Source: an uncultured Coriobacteriaceae bacterium (GTDB lineage Bacteria; Actinomycetota; Coriobacteriia; Coriobacteriales; Atopobiaceae). Taken from it: a DNA stretch of 33,296 bases. This document shows positions 1 to 9,479 of the stretch, one piece after another. The translations under genes were made by a program, and so were the position numbers. How positions within the stretch are numbered: the first letter of the stretch is position 1; each line of letters opens with the position of its first letter. The stretch is taken from positions 1 to 33,296 of the forward strand of contig CACYAX010000011.1 in assembly GCA_902772435.1 (NCBI GenBank), given 5' to 3'. The notes beneath the pieces are model-generated. The model made no database searches. It was given only the letters and a program-made list of their open reading frames with translations, and was not told the origin of the DNA.

Positions 1-219
1 CGGCCGCTGCTCGTGCACGAGTACGGGCACAGCATCCAGGCACTGATGCTTGGCCCCCTGTACCTGCCGACCATCGTGCTTCCCTCGCTCGTGTGGGCGG
101 GGCTGCCCGCCATGGAGCGCAGGCGGACGCGTCGCCACACCTCGTATTACGCGTTTTTCCCGGAGCGTTGGGCAAACGCGCTCGGCGAGCGCGTGTGCCA
201 CGAGCGTTCGATGCGCTAG
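1..219 (+). CDS. HEYGH metalloprotease-like membrane protein (3' end only)
   Basis: The reading frame is open from the first base and stops with TAG at 217-219, so only the last 72 residues are present. Near the start of the fragment is HEYGH, which fits the HExxH zinc-binding pattern of metallopeptidases. It is followed by a hydrophobic stretch (GPLYLPTIVLPSLVWAG) and then a short Arg-rich loop and an aromatic segment (SYYAFFPERWAN). This order resembles small bacterial membrane proteins of unknown function that keep a HEYGH motif beside a membrane segment. Proteolytic activity is not shown; the motif is only suggestive, and the N-terminus is outside the window. No clear terminator follows the stop codon. 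Confidence 0.55.
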   Translation, partial: RPLLVHEYGHSIQALMLGPLYLPTIVLPSLVWAGLPAMERRRTRRHTSYYAFFPERWANALGERVCHERSMR

Positions 220-642
220 GCGAGTGGTTCGCCTTAGGTAAGGACTCGAAACAGTCTCCTTGCCCCGAGAGGGGCCGGCCAGCCCTTGCAAACCACAGGA
301 CGGGATTGGCAATTGCGTGTGCCATGAGCCCTCGAGATACCAGAATGCACGATTCGCCCGAGTTAAAGCCTCATGTTCGTACTCTATGCTGCGCATCTTG
401 TGGTATTAGATAATTTTTTGATGCATGAACTGGGGTTTTGTGCAGCATGTGGCAATCGTTGGAACTAAAAATACGAATATGCACCCTTAACTCGGGCGAG
501 AAGTTGTCATGAGGACGTTTTAGGGCTAAATGGGCGCATGACAGCGTTCCATGTGTCGCTCGATAGCAAAAGAGTCGATCAGAGCGCCATAGTGCGTGCG
601 GTTTGGTTGATGGCGCGACGTCCCGCCATGCCCATGGTCCGT
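220..642. other. Non-coding stretch with one 148-bp inverted-repeat element
   Basis: This 423-base gap lies between the 3' ends of two convergent genes, so it needs no promoter for either of them. Its main content is the inverted-repeat element at 353-500. The bases between 383 and 470 are clearly richer in A and T than the surrounding coding DNA. A small palindrome (CCCCGAGAGGGG, near 263-274) follows the first gene but has no T-run. I see no convincing coding region: the open frames here have no ribosome binding site and no family resemblance. Confidence 0.6.
353..500. repeat. 148-bp inverted-repeat element, copy 1
   Basis: The left arm (353-382) and right arm (471-500) are inverted copies that match at 23 of 30 positions. 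The outer 13 bases after the first, TCGCCCGAGTTAA, are identical in both arms and in both arms of the second copy at 13600-13747. The left arm is nearly identical to the second copy (28 of 30), while the right arm has drifted around its middle. The core between the arms contains a further 7-bp inverted pair (ATGCTGC at 386-392, GCAGCAT at 442-448), so a transcript would fold into a long branched hairpin. There is no transposase and no clear target-site duplication. Confidence 0.8.
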
Positions 643-1512
643 CTAGCGCAGTTTGCTCAGGATGGTGAGCACCTCGCGGCACCATTGCTGCGCGCGGCTC
701 TTCAGAGGAACCGGCGCGGGGACGAGCGTGACCTCGAGCTCCAGCCGTTTGGCGAGGATGCCCGCGCGGTACAGGTGATAGTTGCTCGAGATGACGCAGA
801 GCTGCCGGTCGCTGAGGCCCTCGCGCTCGACGAGCTGCTTGCTGAGCAGGAAGTTCTGCTCGGTGTTGATGGCTTCGCGCTCCCGGAGGATTGCGCTCTC
901 GCTGACCTGGGCATCGTCAACGAGCCAGGCGGCCATGGTGTCGGCCTCGGTGCTCGTGCGGTCAGTGGTGGGCCCGCCCGTCACCACGATGGTGCGCGTG
1001 GGCGCCTCATGCCAGAGGCGCGCCGCGACCTCGAGCCGTTTGACCAGCGTGAGCACGGGCTTGCCGTTGCGCACGAGTCCGCCGAGGACGACGAGCACGG
1101 CATCCGGCGCGATGTGCGGCTCGGCCTGGTAAGCCTTACGGATGCGCACGAACCAATACAGGAAGACGCACAGCACCGCCGTGCTGAGCGCACACCCCAG
1201 CGCGCAGAGCCACCAGCCGACACTGCCCGGGACAAACGTGAGCAGCCCGCCGATCGTCGCGGGCACAAGCGAGAAGACCGCCAGCGGCATCATGCCGATT
1301 GACGGCCCGTTGGCGTGGTAAAAGCGCAGGTTGAGGGCGACGAGCGCGAGGCAGGGGAGCGCCAGTGCGAGCCAGCCGCCGATGCCCAGCGGCCCCATCG
1401 AGACGGCGAGCAGATAGGCGTCAAGGCTTGAGCACACGATGAACAGCGCCTGGGCCAGCGGCTTCAGGCGCGTCTCGGTGCTTACGGCAGTGTCGGTGTC
1501 AGGCGTTCTCAT
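643..1512 (-). CDS. YdcF/DUF218 family membrane protein
   Basis: The predicted protein has 289 residues from the ATG at 1510-1512. Its first 120 or so residues contain about four hydrophobic membrane segments. The C-terminal half is a DUF218 (YdcF-like) domain: the strand DAVLVVLGG, then TGGPTTDRTSTEADTMAAWL, a stretch with NTEQNFLL, and VISSNYHLYRAGILAKRL. In this family the acidic and asparagine residues in these blocks line a pocket; related proteins such as SanA/ElyC are linked to cell-envelope upkeep, but the reaction is unknown. I chose this start because the domain order begins after it and upstream codons lie inside a hairpin region. There is no good ribosome binding site; TATACT sits only seven bases upstream of the ATG, which could mean a leaderless transcript. 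It follows the glutathione peroxidase gene on the same strand, separated by two hairpins. Confidence 0.85.
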   Translation of the reverse strand: MRTPDTDTAVSTETRLKPLAQALFIVCSSLDAYLLAVSMGPLGIGGWLALALPCLALVALNLRFYHANGPSIGMMPLAVFSLVPATIGGLLTFVPGSVGWWLCALGCALSTAVLCVFLYWFVRIRKAYQAEPHIAPDAVLVVLGGLVRNGKPVLTLVKRLEVAARLWHEAPTRTIVVTGGPTTDRTSTEADTMAAWLVDDAQVSESAILREREAINTEQNFLLSKQLVEREGLSDRQLCVISSNYHLYRAGILAKRLELEVTLVPAPVPLKSRAQQWCREVLTILSKLR

Positions 1513-1541
1513 GTGTCTGAGTATACCCATACCCCAAACGG

Positions 1542-1574
1542 ACGACGGGGTCGTCCCCAGGACGACCCCGTCGT
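1542..1574. other. Perfect 15-bp hairpin upstream of ydcF-like gene
   Basis: A perfect stem runs between 1542-1556 and 1560-1574 with a three-base loop. It has no adjacent T-run on either strand, so it is a weak candidate for a factor-independent terminator. It may block read-through from the peroxidase gene, or be a protein binding site just upstream of the DUF218 gene. Confidence 0.5.
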
Positions 1575-1622
1575 TCGCTATGACACAGGCGCCCGTGACG
1601 CTGCGGCCCGTGCACATGGAGC

Positions 1623-1652
1623 GCGGGTGGAAAGGCAAGCCCTTCCACCCGC
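1623..1652 (-). terminator. Hairpin after the glutathione peroxidase gene
   Basis: Stem 1623-1636 pairs with 1639-1652; the one mismatch read on the plus strand becomes a G-U pair in the minus-strand transcript. It begins 25 bases after the peroxidase stop codon. The lack of a T-run makes efficient intrinsic termination uncertain. Confidence 0.5.
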
Positions 1653-1676
1653 ATCCCTTTCCCACTGCGCGCAGGC

Positions 1677-2219
1677 CTAGAGGAGGCCCTCCACGCAGGC
1701 GCGCAGGTCATCCATGCTGGCGGTCGGCTCGAAGCGCGCGACCACGTTGCCCTCGCGGTCGATGACGAACTTGGTGAAGTTCCACTTGATGTTGGCGTTG
1801 TTCTCGAAGTCGGGGTCGATCTTGGCCAGGTGGGCATTCATGAACTCGGCCTGCTTGCCCTCGCCGAAGCCCTCGAAGCCCTTCTGGCTCTTGAGCCAGG
1901 TGTAGAGCGCGAGCTCGTTCTCGCCGTTGACGTCGGACTTCTTCATCTGCGGGAACTGCGTGTTGTAGTGCAGGGTGCAGAGCTCGTGGATCTCGTCGTC
2001 AGAGCCGGGGGTCTGGCCACCGAACTGGTTGCAGGGGATGTCGAGGATCTCGAGGCCCTTGTCGTGCAGGTCCTCGTGCATCTTCTCAAGCGGCTCGTAG
2101 TGCGGGGTGAAACCGCAGCCGGTGGCGGTATTGACCACGATGACGACCTTGCCCTTGAAGTCGGACATCTTGACCTCGTTGCCGGCGGGATCGAGAACGC
2201 TCAGATTGTAAAAACCCAT
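1677..2219 (-). CDS. Glutathione peroxidase family protein
   Basis: The 180-residue protein is a full-length thioredoxin-fold peroxidase that would reduce hydrogen peroxide or organic hydroperoxides in the cytoplasm. The active-site block NTATGCGFTPHYEPLE carries the peroxidatic cysteine at about residue 35. The second family block, CNQFGGQ, lies at residues 63-69 with the catalytic glutamine, and WNFTKFVIDREG near residue 145 supplies the catalytic Trp and Asn. The active-site residue is cysteine, not selenocysteine. Bacterial members often use thioredoxin instead of glutathione as the electron donor, and an actinobacterium would be expected to do so, but that is inference. The start is supported by an AGAAGGAG ribosome binding site. 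It is divergent from pspA, and a good promoter lies at 2254-2282. Confidence 0.93.
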   Translation of the reverse strand: MGFYNLSVLDPAGNEVKMSDFKGKVVIVVNTATGCGFTPHYEPLEKMHEDLHDKGLEILDIPCNQFGGQTPGSDDEIHELCTLHYNTQFPQMKKSDVNGENELALYTWLKSQKGFEGFGEGKQAEFMNAHLAKIDPDFENNANIKWNFTKFVIDREGNVVARFEPTASMDDLRACVEGLL

Positions 2220-2253
2220 TTTGCACTCCTTCTAATAAATTTTACGTAATTTA

Positions 2254-2282
2254 ATAGTACACAATTAAAATACCCTTGTAAA
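2254..2282 (-). promoter_or_regulatory. Sigma70-type promoter of the peroxidase gene
   Basis: On the minus strand a -35 box TTTACA (2277-2282) is followed after exactly 17 bases by a -10 box TACTAT (2254-2259). The region is much richer in A and T than its surroundings and lies directly upstream of the ribosome binding site. Confidence 0.6.
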
Positions 2283-2439
2283 TACCTTTTCGGACAACCT
2301 GGCAGCAGCTTGCCGAAAACGCCACATATTCAGCAATTTTCATGGTATATGGTTTGTTGGGTGTCACACGTTTGCTGCTTCCGCAAGGTGCGAAACTCAA
2401 GGTATGACCAGTGGTTAAAGCCCAAGGAAAGGGGTAACA

Positions 2440-3105
2440 ATGGCAATTTTCTCTCGTCTGGCTGACATCCTCAAGGCAAACATCAACGACATGATTGACA
2501 AGGCAGAAGACCCCGTCAAGATGGTCAAGCAGCTCATCATCGAGATGGAGGAGCAGGTTGACGATGCCACGCAGGCTCTCGGCCAGGCCATGGGTTCTCA
2601 GAAGGTCGCCGCCAAGGAGCTCGCCGAGGCTGAGGCCAAGGTCGCCGACTGGAACGACAAGGCAAAGCTCGCCCTCAAGAACGGCAAGGAAGACCTCGCT
2701 CGTCGTGCGCTCGACGTCAAGGTCGGCCTCGATCCCCAGGTCGCCCAGCTCCGCGCCTCCTACGACGAGATCACCGCTCAGGTCGACAAGCTGAAGAACC
2801 AGGTCCAGACCCTGCGCATGAAGCTCGACGAGGCCCGCGCTCGCCAGAACGTGCTCATCGCCCGTTCCAAGATGGCCGACGCCTCCCAGAAGGCTGCCCA
2901 GTCCATCAACTCCACGAGCATCGACTCCGCGTTCGCGAAGCTCGACCGCCTCGAGGCCAAGATCATCCAGCAGGAGTCCACGGCCGAGGCCTTTGCCGAG
3001 ATCAACACCGGCGCCAGCAGCGTCGAGGACGACTTCGAGGACATGGCCCACAACGCAGCCATCGACACCGAGCTCGAGCGCCTGAAGGCCGAGCTTGGCA
3101 TGTAG
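2440..3105 (+). CDS. pspA: PspA/IM30 family envelope-stress protein
   Basis: The 221-residue protein is almost entirely predicted helix and coiled coil, with the family start MAIFSRLADILKANINDMID followed by AEDPVKMVKQLIIEMEEQ. PspA/IM30 proteins bind the inner face of the membrane with their N-terminal amphipathic helix and assemble into large rings or rods that limit proton leakage under envelope stress. The length is typical of the family (about 220-230 residues). A GGAAAGGGG ribosome binding site precedes the ATG. The codon use is strongly biased to C-ending codons, suggesting high expression. A terminator follows, and the next gene encodes a membrane-anchored GIDE-like protein, which may act in the same stress response. 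No partner genes such as pspB or pspC are present. Confidence 0.93.
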   Translation: MAIFSRLADILKANINDMIDKAEDPVKMVKQLIIEMEEQVDDATQALGQAMGSQKVAAKELAEAEAKVADWNDKAKLALKNGKEDLARRALDVKVGLDPQVAQLRASYDEITAQVDKLKNQVQTLRMKLDEARARQNVLIARSKMADASQKAAQSINSTSIDSAFAKLDRLEAKIIQQESTAEAFAEINTGASSVEDDFEDMAHNAAIDTELERLKAELGM

Positions 3106-3132
3106 GTTTCCGCTGGTCTAGCGGCTTACTCC

Positions 3133-3200
3133 GCCCGGTGTCTCTGCGCCTCATGCGCGGGCCTGCGCCCGCTGGGCTGCTCGGAGGCACCGGGCTTTTT
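3133..3200 (+). terminator. Terminator after pspA
   Basis: GCCCGGTG (3133-3140) pairs with CACCGGGC (3188-3195), with additional inner stem-loops between them. The stem is followed directly by TTTTT at 3196-3200. Confidence 0.75.
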
Positions 3201-3279
3201 GCGAGGTACCCGTCATTGCCGGCGCCTGACGGCTGGTCAGGACAGGCGGTAGCGGTTGATTGAAACTCGGGAGGACCTG

Positions 3280-4644
3280 ATGGGAGACAGTGCTTTCTAT
3301 ATCGTGGTAATTCTGGCCATCGCGATGATCGCCTACGTCCTGATCAGCATGCGGGCCAAGAGCAGTTCGAGCGCATCCGGCTCGTCCACCAGCTCGAAGC
3401 CGAGCACGGAGCGCGACCAGATGGTCGAGGACATCAAAGTCACGAGGACCTCGCGCGTGGTCGACGAGGTGGACATCCTTAACGAGCTTGAGCAGACGGT
3501 GTCCGACTTCCGCCAGTACTGCGAGCTGACGGGCACTTCGCAGCGCGAGGGTGGCGTCATCGCCCCGTACAGCCGCAAGCAGGTCGCCTACTACGAGATC
3601 CGGTGCTACCGCATCGACAACAAAGGCGCGGGCGACGTGGAGACCCTCATCGCGCACGAGAAGTCCTTCGACCCGTTCTACTTCACGGACGACTCCTGCG
3701 ACACGCCCATCTACATCGATATCGACAGCTTCGGCGAGAACGTGATGCTCATCAACTCCACGAACCACGTCGAGGGGCCCAACTCCGACTTCGCCAAGGC
3801 CGTCGCCAAGGAAGGCGCGAAGGCGACCACGGCTGCCGCGTCGTCATCCAAGACCTCGAACATGGTGGGGGAGCTGGCGTCGGTGGTGGTACACGGCTTT
3901 GGCCGCGCACGCGATGCGGTGAGCAGGCTCTTGAACGGCCTCGCGCCTCAGGGCGCCTATGCGTTCGCCGGCGCCGGCGCTGCCGTTGGCGCAGGCCTCA
4001 GTTCTGACGGCTGGGCGCGCGACCGTATGGTCACAGGCTCCCGTGGTGCCAAGGTCTCGCTCTTTGGCCGCTCCGGTGGATCCGGCGGTCCCGGTGGCTC
4101 CAGCAGCCGCGGCGGCTCGTCTTCCCGTCCGTCCGGCGGCTTCAGCGGTGGCTCCTCGAACAAGCCGAAGAACGAGAAGAAGCCCAGCAGCAAGCCATCA
4201 GGCGGCAATGTCAGCTTCCCCTCGTCGCCGGGGTTTGACATCTTCCTCGGCACGGGCTTCTCGAACGTGGGCGGCTTCAGCAACGTTCCCAGGCCCACCT
4301 ACCAGCAGCCGCGGCCCAATCCCTATCCGCGTCAGACCTATCACCGTCCCTCCGGCTCCGACGTGCTGAGCGAGATGCTCACGGGCATGGTGCTCAGCTC
4401 CATGCTCGATTCGCTCAGCCAAACAAGCCAGACTACCGTAACCACGAGCAAGCCGACCTCGACCCTGCGCGGCTACCGCCTCGTTGAGGACGTCGTGCCC
4501 TTGGGCAGCCCCATCTACTGCATCGGTGAGATCTACCACCAGGGGACCGACGTGTATATGGGCCGCTCCCTTGCTGAGAACTACCCGACGTCGTTCTTCG
4601 CGACGCGTCCCGAGTCCGAGGTCCTGGAGACCCTCGGCGCATAA
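3280..4644 (+). CDS. GIDE/BAM-like membrane protein with Gly/Ser-rich insert
   Basis: The 454-residue protein starts at the ATG at 3280, which has a GGGAGG ribosome binding site; an upstream TTG start would add eight residues without support. Residues 5-25 form one membrane segment. Residues about 60-170 (IAPYSRKQVAYYEIRCYRID, then a block around SFDPFYFTDDSCDTPIYIDID) resemble the first half of the GIDE/BAM domain known from MUL1/MAPL and its bacterial relatives. The second half appears only at residues about 397-454 (GYRLVEDVVPLGSPIYCIGE, then SFFATRPESEVLETLG). Between them lie about 225 residues including a Gly/Ser/Arg and Lys/Pro-rich disordered part and a helical hydrophobic patch. No RING domain is present, so ubiquitin ligase activity is not implied. 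It sits directly after pspA, which suggests a role at a stressed membrane. The family assignment is by pattern, not by search. Confidence 0.6.
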   Translation: MGDSAFYIVVILAIAMIAYVLISMRAKSSSSASGSSTSSKPSTERDQMVEDIKVTRTSRVVDEVDILNELEQTVSDFRQYCELTGTSQREGGVIAPYSRKQVAYYEIRCYRIDNKGAGDVETLIAHEKSFDPFYFTDDSCDTPIYIDIDSFGENVMLINSTNHVEGPNSDFAKAVAKEGAKATTAAASSSKTSNMVGELASVVVHGFGRARDAVSRLLNGLAPQGAYAFAGAGAAVGAGLSSDGWARDRMVTGSRGAKVSLFGRSGGSGGPGGSSSRGGSSSRPSGGFSGGSSNKPKNEKKPSSKPSGGNVSFPSSPGFDIFLGTGFSNVGGFSNVPRPTYQQPRPNPYPRQTYHRPSGSDVLSEMLTGMVLSSMLDSLSQTSQTTVTTSKPTSTLRGYRLVEDVVPLGSPIYCIGEIYHQGTDVYMGRSLAENYPTSFFATRPESEVLETLGA

Positions 4645-4667
4645 CCGGACATCCCAACAGGGAACAT

Positions 4668-4700
4668 GGCCCCAAGGAAGCGTTCCTTGGGGCCTTTTCG
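4668..4700 (+). terminator. Strong intrinsic terminator
   Basis: GGCCCCAAGGAA (4668-4679) pairs perfectly with TTCCTTGGGGCC (4683-4694) across a three-base loop and is followed by TTTTCGTT. It closes the pspA/GIDE-like segment before asnS. Confidence 0.9.
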
Positions 4701-4791
4701 TTAGATGGTGCGCAAAGGTGCGGGCGATTCCGCTCATTAGTGCTATTGTTGAGCGGTTGATGAAATGGCAGCCCATACGAGGAGGCACCAC

Positions 4792-6195
<1,404 letters not shown>

Positions 6196-6230
6196 GAGCG
6201 GCTGCCCCTTTGGGAGCAAAGATGAACGCC

Positions 6231-6268
6231 AGCGAGGGCGCCCTTCCATCAGGTCGGGCGCCCTCGCT
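6231..6268 (+). terminator. Hairpin after asnS
   Basis: AGCGAGGGCGCCC (6231-6243) pairs perfectly with GGGCGCCCTCGCT (6256-6268) across a 12-base loop, starting 35 bases after the stop codon. There is no T-run, so termination strength is uncertain. Downstream, up to 6451, the DNA has a possible -10 region (TATGATATAC near 6380) but no clear -35 box. Confidence 0.55.
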
Positions 6269-6451
6269 CGTGGTTCGGAGCACCATCAGCCCGCCGTCCT
6301 GCGCGAAGCCACGCCGTTACACGCTGCGCCCCGTACCTCGTTCGCAGATGTTCTTATCGTTAGCGCCCCCTTTTGCGCGTATGATATACATCCATGCCTG
6401 TTTAAGGTTTTGTTAGGTTTTGACGGTCGGACTGTTTGGGAGAAGGTCGCC

Positions 6452-9316
6452 ATGAAGCGTGCGCAAAAGCGGCGTATGTTGCTGCGTGCCCTCCTTGCCG
6501 TGCTGCTGGCGGTCCTCATGATCGTCGAACCCCTTTCCATGGCGTTCGCCTCCCCGCGCCCCAGCCTCGCGCTCAAGACGGAAGAGTCCGAGACGGTTGC
6601 CGTGACGGGCGTCACGATCGAGGGCGCCGGTTCCGACCTCTACCTCGAAGTGGGCGATACCTACACCCTGGGCGCCACGGTCAGCCCCGACAACGCGAGC
6701 GACAAGGGCGTCACGTGGTCCAGCGACAACAGCGGCGTGGCATCCGTTGACGGTGGCGGCACGGTGTACGCCAACGCGGCGGGTTCGGCGACCATCTACG
6801 TCACGACCAACGACGGCGGCTTCAGCTCCGGGCGCAGGGTCGTCGTAAGCGAGCCCGCACCCATCACCCACAGCATCGTGTTCTACGGGTGCGACGGAGG
6901 CACGGTGGGCGCAGACCGCGACAGTGCCGTCGCGGGCGACGTCATCACCTGCTGGGCATCGCCCTACGATGATTACGAGCTCATCGAGCTCTACGCCGGG
7001 ACGGGAGGATCGACCCTCCTGAGCACGGGGTCCGCGTCGGGCAGCTTCACGATGCCTGACGCCGACGTCTACATCTCGGCAACCTTCAGCAAGGTCGTCC
7101 GCTACTACACGGTGAGCTTCAGCTCGAACGGCCATGGCTCGGCGCCTGGCTCGCAGACCGTGGAGGAGGGAAGCGCCGCGTACGATCCCGGCTCCCTCTC
7201 GGCAAGCGGATACGTCTTCGGCGGCTGGTACACGGACGCAGGCTGCTCGAGCCCCTACAGCTTCGGCTCCGCCGTTTGGAGCGACATCACCCTCTATGCG
7301 AAGTGGACGGAGGAGTCTAAGCCAGAGCCGACTCCCCCGGCGAAGACCTACACGGTGTCCTTCAGTGCCAACGGCCATGGCTCGGCGCCTGGTTCGCAGA
7401 CGGTCACCGAGGGCGACTACGCATGGCAACCCTCCGACCCCTCTGCAGACGGCTACGTCTTCGGTGGGTGGTACACCAACGCGTCGTGCACCAATGCGTA
7501 CAGCTTCTCGACGCCCGTCACGGGCAACATCACGCTCTACGCGAGGTGGACCAAAGAGAAGGAAGAGTCGAAGGAGACCTATACGGTGACCTTCGATGCC
7601 AACGGTCACGGCTCGGCTCCCGCCTCCCAGAAGGTCAAGGAAGGGGAGACGGCAAGCAAGCCTGCCGACCCCTCCGACGAGGACTACACCTTTGCCGGCT
7701 GGTATACCGACAAGGCCTGCACGAGCGCCTACAGCTTCTCGACCAAAGTCACCAAGAACATCACGCTGTACGCGAAGTGGGATCAGCACACCTACACGAT
7801 CAAGTTCGTGAACTCCGACGGCACGGTCCTCCAGACGCAGAAGCTCAAGAAGGGCGACATGCCGGCGTACAAGGGCAAGAACCCGACCATTGCCAGCAGC
7901 GCCTCGTCAACCTACCGCTACAAGTTCAAGGGCTGGTCACCCACCATCGTGAAGGTCACGGCGGACGCCACCTACACGGCGACCTACGTCAAGGTGGCCA
8001 ACGTGTACTTCGTGCGTTTTAGCGCGAACGGCCATGGCACGCCGCCTGCCGCACAGAAGCACAAGTACGGCGAGCTCGCGACCGAACCCGATCCGCCCAA
8101 GGTCAAGGGCTTCACGTTCGGTGGCTGGTACACCGAGTCCACCTGCAAGAACCTGTACGACTTCTCGCAGCCCCTCACCGATGACGTGGACCTCTTCGCC
8201 AAGTGGTACCAGGAGGGCGAGCTCGACGATGACGAGGACAAGAACACGGCTGTCTATACGGTGAGCTCCGGCTCCGGTGCGCGGTGGAGCATCGGGTCGC
8301 TTTCGGGCCTCAGCTTCACGATCACGCGCAGCGAGCACAACGGCAAGATCTCGGAGTTCTTCAAGTCGGTGAGCATCGACAGCACCGTGCTCGAGCCGGC
8401 GGCCTATACGGTCTCGTCCAACCCCTTCGAGGTGACGATAAACGCAGCTCGTCTCGAGGTCCTCAAGCCAGGTACGCACACCCTGACGGTCAGGTTCTCT
8501 GACGGCGAGGCATCCTGCAGGTTCACCGTGACCGCTGGCGCCGAGAACCCCTATGCCGACGTCTCGATCCTCGTGCCCCTCTTCATGATCATCGTGGGCC
8601 TCGGCGGTGCGGCTGCGTCGCTCACGTCGCTGCTCAAGAACCTGGGCCTTGACATCGGCTATACCAAGGCCGCCGTGCTTCCCGCGGGCGACGAGCTCGT
8701 CACGCGCCACGGATATGCGGCGCGTGAGACGCATACCATCACCTGGCTGCAGGATGACGGCTCCGAGCTCGACACGAGCACGGTCGAGCACGGGATGCGG
8801 CCCTCGTTTGCCTCGGGCATCCCCGCCAAGCCCGCCGAGGGGCCGGACGCCTTCGAGTTCGTGGCATGGGTGCCCGAGCTGGCCGCCGCCACCGAAGACG
8901 CGACCTATACGGCGAGCTACGAGACCGTGCCGCGCACCTGCACCGTCAGCTTCGAGATGGGCGGCCACGGCGTGGCGCCTGAGCCCCAGACGGTTCCCTA
9001 CGAGAGCCCTGCGGCGGAGCCTGCGGTTCCCGAGGCAGAGGGATGGGTCTTCGTCGGCTGGTTCGCCGACAGCGAGAGCGCGGAGGCGTATGACTACGCC
9101 ACGCCCGTCGTGGATGACCTGACGATCTGCGCGCAGTGGGTCGAGCAGCCCCAGAAGACGCGCGAGAAGGTCGAGGCGCGCACGCGGCGCACGGCGCGCG
9201 GAGCGTCTTCGAAACGGGGCACCACGCGGGGCAAGGCCACCTCCTCGAGGCGTCACCCGAAGCCGCGCGGCAGGAAGGGCGGTGGCAGCGGCAACGCCCG
9301 CCGTCGTACGCGCTAG
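6452..9316 (+). CDS. Secreted/membrane protein with Big_2 and Listeria-Bacteroides (InlB B-type) repeats
   Basis: The 954-residue protein begins at the ATG at 6452 with a GGAGAAGG ribosome binding site. Residues 1-33 are a signal peptide: a basic N-terminus (MKRAQKRR), a long hydrophobic core, and a probable cleavage after AFA. Residues about 48-130 form a bacterial Ig-like (Big_2) domain. Repeats of the Flg_new/InlB B type follow at about 217, 299, 376, 446 and 517, each starting with an aromatic-rich strand and carrying GGWYT or GW and ending in LYAKW. Residues 703-725 (VSILVPLFMIIVGLGGAAAS) look like a membrane helix. Two more repeats (about 760 and 828) and a very basic Arg/Lys-rich tail (about 900-954) follow it. 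There is no LPXTG sorting signal. Such repeats are common in surface proteins of gut bacteria; the ligand is unknown. The segment after the membrane helix makes the topology unclear. Confidence 0.85.
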   Translation: MKRAQKRRMLLRALLAVLLAVLMIVEPLSMAFASPRPSLALKTEESETVAVTGVTIEGAGSDLYLEVGDTYTLGATVSPDNASDKGVTWSSDNSGVASVDGGGTVYANAAGSATIYVTTNDGGFSSGRRVVVSEPAPITHSIVFYGCDGGTVGADRDSAVAGDVITCWASPYDDYELIELYAGTGGSTLLSTGSASGSFTMPDADVYISATFSKVVRYYTVSFSSNGHGSAPGSQTVEEGSAAYDPGSLSASGYVFGGWYTDAGCSSPYSFGSAVWSDITLYAKWTEESKPEPTPPAKTYTVSFSANGHGSAPGSQTVTEGDYAWQPSDPSADGYVFGGWYTNASCTNAYSFSTPVTGNITLYARWTKEKEESKETYTVTFDANGHGSAPASQKVKEGETASKPADPSDEDYTFAGWYTDKACTSAYSFSTKVTKNITLYAKWDQHTYTIKFVNSDGTVLQTQKLKKGDMPAYKGKNPTIASSASSTYRYKFKGWSPTIVKVTADATYTATYVKVANVYFVRFSANGHGTPPAAQKHKYGELATEPDPPKVKGFTFGGWYTESTCKNLYDFSQPLTDDVDLFAKWYQEGELDDDEDKNTAVYTVSSGSGARWSIGSLSGLSFTITRSEHNGKISEFFKSVSIDSTVLEPAAYTVSSNPFEVTINAARLEVLKPGTHTLTVRFSDGEASCRFTVTAGAENPYADVSILVPLFMIIVGLGGAAASLTSLLKNLGLDIGYTKAAVLPAGDELVTRHGYAARETHTITWLQDDGSELDTSTVEHGMRPSFASGIPAKPAEGPDAFEFVAWVPELAAATEDATYTASYETVPRTCTVSFEMGGHGVAPEPQTVPYESPAAEPAVPEAEGWVFVGWFADSESAEAYDYATPVVDDLTICAQWVEQPQKTREKVEARTRRTARGASSKRGTTRGKATSSRRHPKPRGRKGGGSGNARRRTR

Positions 9317-9479
9317 GCCGCATCCGTTTCTTTCATACACGATACGAGGCCATTGCGATTGGGTGTGCAGCTTGTGCGCCCGTTCGTTTCGGCTTTGCGA
9401 CTACCGTGTTGCATATGGTTCCGTGCACTATGCCCAGCACGTATCCTCTTCATGGACGATTTTTGGCTAAGGAGGAGCT

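Noticed and set aside
2300-2314. Sigma54-like -24/-12 sequence upstream of pspA (TGGCAGCAGCTTGCC)
   Set aside because: The GG-to-GC spacing is one base short of the consensus and actinobacteria generally lack sigma54; likely chance.
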